From Nematostella vectensis (taxonomy: Eukaryota > Cnidaria > Anthozoa > Actiniaria > Edwardsiidae): DNA of 64,000 nucleotides. The stretch's first letter is position 1. Each line of letters begins with the position of its first letter. Made by a program: the position numbers and the translations under genes. The stretch covers positions 9,210,540 to 9,274,539 of the forward strand of contig NC_064042.1 of the NCBI RefSeq assembly GCF_932526225.1, given 5' to 3'. Under the pieces are notes generated by a model, which ran no database searches, was not told the DNA's origin, and saw only the letters and a list, made by a program, of their open reading frames with translations. Shown here piece after piece: positions 58,937-64,000 of the stretch.

Positions 58937-59306
58937 CGGGGGGTACTCCGATATCAAACAGATGGGGATCATCGTCTGGATTTTTTTTTAAACAAACTAA
59001 AGTGGGCATAGTCTTGTTATATTTTAACCTGGGCGTGGTTAGGCATGAATTTACCCTCTAAAAGATACAGTGGGTTGTGTGATTTTTTTGCTGGTGAGTG
59101 ATCTAAAAACACTAAATGACAAATTTTAACACTTTTTCATGAGCTATAATAGCACCCTAAAAGATAACGAGGTAAAAAAAATCTGGGCATTCTCATTTTC
59201 ACCCCTAAAAGATACACAAAGCTCCAATTTACACCCTAAAAGATACGACAATGATCCCTGTCCGATGGATATAGGGAGTACCCCCCCCCCCCCCCCCCCC
59301 CCCCCG
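58937..59306. mobile_element. hAT-like MITE abutting the DRC12 stop codon
   Basis: 370 bp with inverted ends: CGGGGGGTACTCC on the left, and GGAGTAC followed by a tract of about 25 C then G on the right. The adjoining ATCATCGT/ACAATGAT segments are also inverted. Perfect 8-bp direct repeats GACATCCC flank it (58929-58936, 59307-59314), as for hAT elements. Inside, CCCTAAAAGATAC-type words recur four times. The right duplication ends 5 bp from the DRC12 TAG, so the element forms most of that gene's 3' end. Confidence 0.82.
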
Positions 59307-59319
59307 GACATCCCTTAAG

Positions 59320-62300
59320 CTATATTTCTAACGGATTTAAGCCAAACTCTAATAATATTTGCTTGTTCCTCTCTTGAATCTCAGATGACTGTGTCTCCCA
59401 TTTTGATCTTGCTTCGTCCACTTTCAATGTCATCTTGTCAAATGCGTCCTGAAGAAAACGAATGTACACCTTTTAATCAATCTTATGCAAATTGTCAAGC
59501 AAACATCTCTAGCACAATGGGGAGGTTGGCCAACTTTGTTATTCAACATCAAAGTTTTGCTGCCAATGCTACGCTTGATAGACCACAAGACCAAGGAAAT
59601 GTTGGCAAACTACTTCACCACACAACACCTCCAGATGGTATACAAAAAGTGACAGTATTGTTGGCCTGCAATTGTGGGAATCAAGGTGGTCAGGCATTTC
59701 AGTCGTTAGGCAACTATCCACTAGGCAACTGACAGGAAATTAAAAGCATGGTACTGAAAGTACAACCAACTGTATGGCTGCCTAACAACTCTAGGCAACG
59801 GGTTGGGTTGGTTGTGTAGTATACGGTTGCCTAAACACCAGTAACCTTTTGGTGAGCATGCTGCTGTTAACATTGAGATATGTTGGCTTAAAATGGTTTT
59901 ATTGGGAAGTCTTGGACCCCAACCATCTTTGGTATGCTCCTGACCCATTAAATCCCTTGGAGCTATGTACCTATGTTAGAGGATTTTTTCCTTAGTTTAT
60001 GTATACCTATGTTAGAGGATTTTTTCCTTAGTTTATAAAACTGTACTCACATGAAGTATACTTTCATATACAGACTCCATATGTTCAATTTTGAACTTCA
60101 GCTCAGAAATAATTTGATCTTTTTCTCTTCTCATATCATCCCTTTCCTTTCTTGTTTTTTGGAGCTCTTCTTCAGTACTTGCTGTCATAGGAAAAGCAAA
60201 CGTTATCAAAGGCTCTATTACCAGCTGTTTCTGTAAGCCTGCAGTATATGCCCTACATTGACAGGAAATAGAGCAGCAATATAATAGCAACATATATTGC
60301 TTATCCATTTATCCATTTGTGCCAAGGGCATATTCTTAACCATCCACTTTAAATGAGAGGGAAATTTTTGGTTTTACTCTATTCATTTTTTCGGCTGAGC
60401 CTGTCTCATTAATATACATACTGAGTAAATAAAAATGGATTAATTTAGGGAATGGGTACAACATTTTTAAAGGAATAAGGGAATGTGTCATGCAGCTGCC
60501 ATGCAACTCATGTTTCTGACCATGATCACTACTAAGGATTGAAAATATTGTTGTTGTTTTTTGCGGAGGGAGAAGAAATGGAGAACTCAGATTAAAAAAA
60601 CAACGCACATCAGGACAAGGGATAATAAACTACCTTAAATGATCTAATAAACCCCCAATGGTCTGAGAGAGGGTGTTCAATAGATAGGAGGTGTTCATTA
60701 GAGAGGGGCATTCTTTACAAACTATATCCATTAAAAAACCCAAGTGTTCTAGTTTAAGTCAGGATCACATTTAATTAAAGTCATCGTAGCAAGCATTTCT
60801 TGGCATTCAGCAAGTATCAAAAAGTAGAAGCCAAACTGAGATTAATTAAATTTGATTCCTTTGTCGTTTATTTTTAAGATGGGTAGGGGATAGGGGGCGT
60901 TAAATAGAGGGAGGCATTTATTAAAGAGGGGTGTTCATTTCAAACTTGTTAGCTTAGGGGGGCATTTATTAGATAGGCGTTCTATAGAGCTATGCTCTAC
61001 CAACTACGGTACTCAGCTTCCCTCCACTTATCTGACGACACCTGTACACTTTTGGACCATAATACTCACCCAGTTGTCCTCGTAACTTAGTAACAGTCTG
61101 CTCAAGCATGTGGATTCGTAAAGCCATTTCCGACTGCATGGTCTTGTACTGACGAGTCAGATCTATCAAGGGACATAATGGATTAAACATCACACCTCAA
61201 AAACATAAAAGGGGTACTTCATAAACGTTAAAGGGGTATACCCAGGGGGGAGGGTAGCATCATGTCCGATGTTAACTGCACCGGGGATGTATAGAGCCAC
61301 TTTAAAAGGAGATCTTCTTATTCAAAAATTACCAGATTTTACACATTTTCACACACACATATATATATATATATATTCCTGCATAACCCCCCCTCTTTAG
61401 AATATCCTCACTGTCCAAACCCTCTAAACAAATCCTGGTTATCAGGGGCGTACGCAGGATTTTAACAAGTTGCAGTCAAAGCATTCAGAAGATGAATGAA
61501 GGCGTGGCCCCTCACCCCGCATCCCCGTGAAGATTTCATAGCTCCCGCTTTTGGGTTTGAAATTGATGTCAGTGCGTCAGACTTTTGAGAATATTACACG
61601 ACCCTCTGTCATCCTCGATCTGAAATAGGACTTCAGTCGTCGCGTGGCACTGAACGACATAACAATATGTTTGGAAATCATCTGTAGACTACCATTATTA
61701 GGAAAATTATAGTTTTTATTCTCATCATATATATAAAAATACAAAAAAATGAATGAGCAAACATTTGATTTTTCCCCCTCGTTATACAAATAAGATTGCA
61801 AATTTTTTTTGCAGTCCAGTGACTGCAGGCCTATAGGCTGCGTACGCCCCTGGTTATGTGTCTGCATAGCAATACAAAAAAAAACAGGTAAATAACAGGT
61901 AAATTGACAGTTCACCTGAAGAGATGTCCAGCTTGTTCTGCTGTTCTGTACCAACTTCTTCTTTTGCCTCCAGCATCTTGCCTTTCATCCTTTCTGCAGT
62001 ATCCCGTGCCCGCCTTGTCAGCTCTGTCCTGGTTGCTGTAGATGACAATTACAATACAATATACTTTATTTATTGAGGGTATACATAAAATAACCGGTTA
62101 AAGTTTTCTAACTTATGCCTCTCAAATTAATGAACAGTTAACATATTCAATACTAAAAACAGACTAAATTGTCTTGAAGGAACCTTACTTAATAAAATAA
62201 TATCCGGATACAGTTGAGGGGAGGAACAAAAAAGGCAAATTTAAAGAGCTATGGTAATGCTAGCCCAATAAAGACTATAAAAGGTAAATCAAAACAGAAA

Positions 62301-62739
62301 AACATCTTCATGAGCACTGATAGTCTGAAACTCTTGATAAGTAATAAGTTATTATACAACAATGGGTTTTTTTTATTTGACTTTTGTTAGTTCAATCATA
62401 TTTGATACGAAATCAAATTAAAACCCTATCAAAATGACTAAAATATGTAGTTTCACTAAATAAATGTACTGCTTTGCTGTACCTAGCTCATCTTTAAGAC
62501 ACTCGATTTCCTCCAACGTTCGTTTGTATTTGTCTTCGATGGTGAGTTCTGTCTTCTCTGAAACGAAGAACGTAAACAACATGGTAACATGGTATACAGT
62601 GAAAGTGAGGCAATAAATCAACGTTTTAGCACAACCTTACGATAAAAGTTAATGTAAAACAATTTTCTCATATCTTACCATCTCCCTTCTTCTTTTTCTT
62701 TTTTCCCTTCCCCTTTCCCTTCTTCTTTTTTGGTGGCAT
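59320..62739 (-). CDS. CCDC153: Dynein regulatory complex subunit 12 (CCDC153)
   Basis: Exons in minus order: 62739-62679, 62557-62483, 62035-61916, 61162-61070, 60181-60051, 59448-59320 (stop TAG). Each junction is GT-AG and phases agree, giving 202 aa, close to the about 210 aa of vertebrate CCDC153. The protein starts MPPKKKKGKGKG, a lysine-rich tail typical of this family. It then forms one long coiled coil (KYKRTLEEIECLKDEL, ARDTAERMKGKMLEAKEEV, RIHMLEQTVTKLRGQL, ELKFKIEHMESVYESILH) and ends QILLEFGLNPLEI, matching the conserved FGLNPLD tail. DRC12 is part of the nexin link of motile cilia axonemes. It is head-to-head with ETFB. Confidence 0.92.
60640..60990. repeat. Degenerate GTGTTCATTAGAGAGGGG-type repeat
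   Basis: Within the DRC12 intron 61069-60182, short related phrases (GGTGTTCAATAGATAGGAGG, GTGTTCATTAGAGAGGGGCA, GGCATTTATTAAAGAGGGGT, GGCATTTATTAGATAGGCG) recur at irregular spacing in the plus sense. Probably an old low-complexity repeat. Confidence 0.5.
61443..61852. mobile_element. CAGGGGCGTACGCAG MITE, 410 bp
   Basis: Perfect 15-bp inverted ends CAGGGGCGTACGCAG / CTGCGTACGCCCCTG flanked by a 5-bp direct repeat GTTAT (61438-61442, 61853-61857). No coding capacity. It lies in a DRC12 intron (61915-61163). The ends resemble those of the elements at 48595 and 54629. Confidence 0.83.
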
Positions 62740-63073
62740 TTTCGGTAAAAGTTCCAAACTATGTGTTTGGCTTCTCTTGATGCTTGTTGTCAAGAAGAAA
62801 TGCAAGCACAAAAGACCACAGGGAGCCCTATTTTATGTGTTAATTTATCTTCCTCGAATATTCCTTAGTTACCTACTACTGTACTAGGGATTGAAAAAAA
62901 ATTAAAAAAATATTCGGGTTAACATCAGAAAAAGACTTTACACAGCAGGTAAAAATATAAATGTATCTCTCATCAAGCTTTCGAATAGTTTTCGGTGCGG
63001 GGCCCCTGTGTCCCCAGCAGTCATCAGATGTTGAGCATGCGCAGCCGTCCTTTCTTCTTCACGCAAAGCCAAG
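62740..63073. promoter_or_regulatory. Putative shared promoter, DRC12 / ETFB
   Basis: 334 bp between divergent start codons, the shortest of the four head-to-head spacers in this window. GCCAAGATGGCG over the ETFB start resembles a YY1-type AAGATGGCG site, which is common at such promoters. Confidence 0.45.

Positions 63074-64000
<927 letters not shown>

Noticed and set aside
59385-59732. 115-codon plus-strand ORF that looks gene-like
   Set aside because: It lies over the last coding exon of DRC12 on the minus strand (59448-59320), whose product matches the family's C-terminus; the plus ORF is a shadow.

Overview
This is eukaryotic, animal-type DNA. Genes are broken by GT-AG introns, AT-rich introns are full of transposon remains, and the gene set is metazoan: a ciliary dynein-regulatory-complex subunit, an ERICH6/FAM194 protein, glycogenin, an SLC1 glutamate transporter, ETFB and an arylsulfatase. 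Gene style, transposon families and compact gene spacing suggest a cnidarian, most likely a sea anemone such as Nematostella. That is an inference from content, not a database match.

Layout. Eight host genes alternate strand without exception. They are: arylsulfatase-like first exon (-, 1761-2022); two-FYVE protein (+, 2401-6232, 5 exons, 570 aa); ERICH6/FAM194 protein (-, 26484 down to 16796, 12 exons, 793 aa); glycogenin (+, 27233-42556, 6 exons, 454 aa); TDP2-like EEP enzyme with a membrane anchor (-, 45353-44394, single exon, 319 aa); SLC1 acidic amino-acid transporter (+, 45837-57063, 7 exons, 535 aa); DRC12/CCDC153 (-, 62739-59320, 6 exons, 202 aa); and the 5' end of ETFB (+, from 63074). 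They therefore form four head-to-head pairs with only 334-748 bp between start codons. I assembled every exon chain by hand; junction phases agree throughout and each complete chain gives one uninterrupted frame. The genes do not form an operon-like functional unit. ERICH6 and DRC12 are both cilium/axoneme-type genes.

Repeats. From 7.07 to 13.16 kb lie three unrelated minisatellites (54-60 bp, 43/54 bp and 20 bp units). A 49-bp satellite of about 2.7 kb fills one ERICH6 intron and carries a further duplication of about 600 bp. A 56-bp array of about 23 copies sits in glycogenin intron 4, apparently inside a larger element with inverted ends. Several of these arrays generate long but meaningless ORFs.

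Mobile elements. Glycogenin intron 3 holds a complete, apparently very young Ty3/gypsy retrotransposon (31251-35631) with identical 129-bp LTRs, a 5-bp target duplication and an intact 1322-codon gag-pol frame. SLC1 intron 3 holds a decayed PIF/Harbinger transposon (49971-53446) with a broken transposase and a Myb-like partner gene carrying a Q/A minisatellite; it appears to have landed in an older LINE. There are also a MULE-like element and a smaller relative, several MITEs (one ends only 5 bp from the DRC12 stop codon), a 325-bp foldback hairpin next to a glycogenin splice donor, and LINE reverse-transcriptase fragments.
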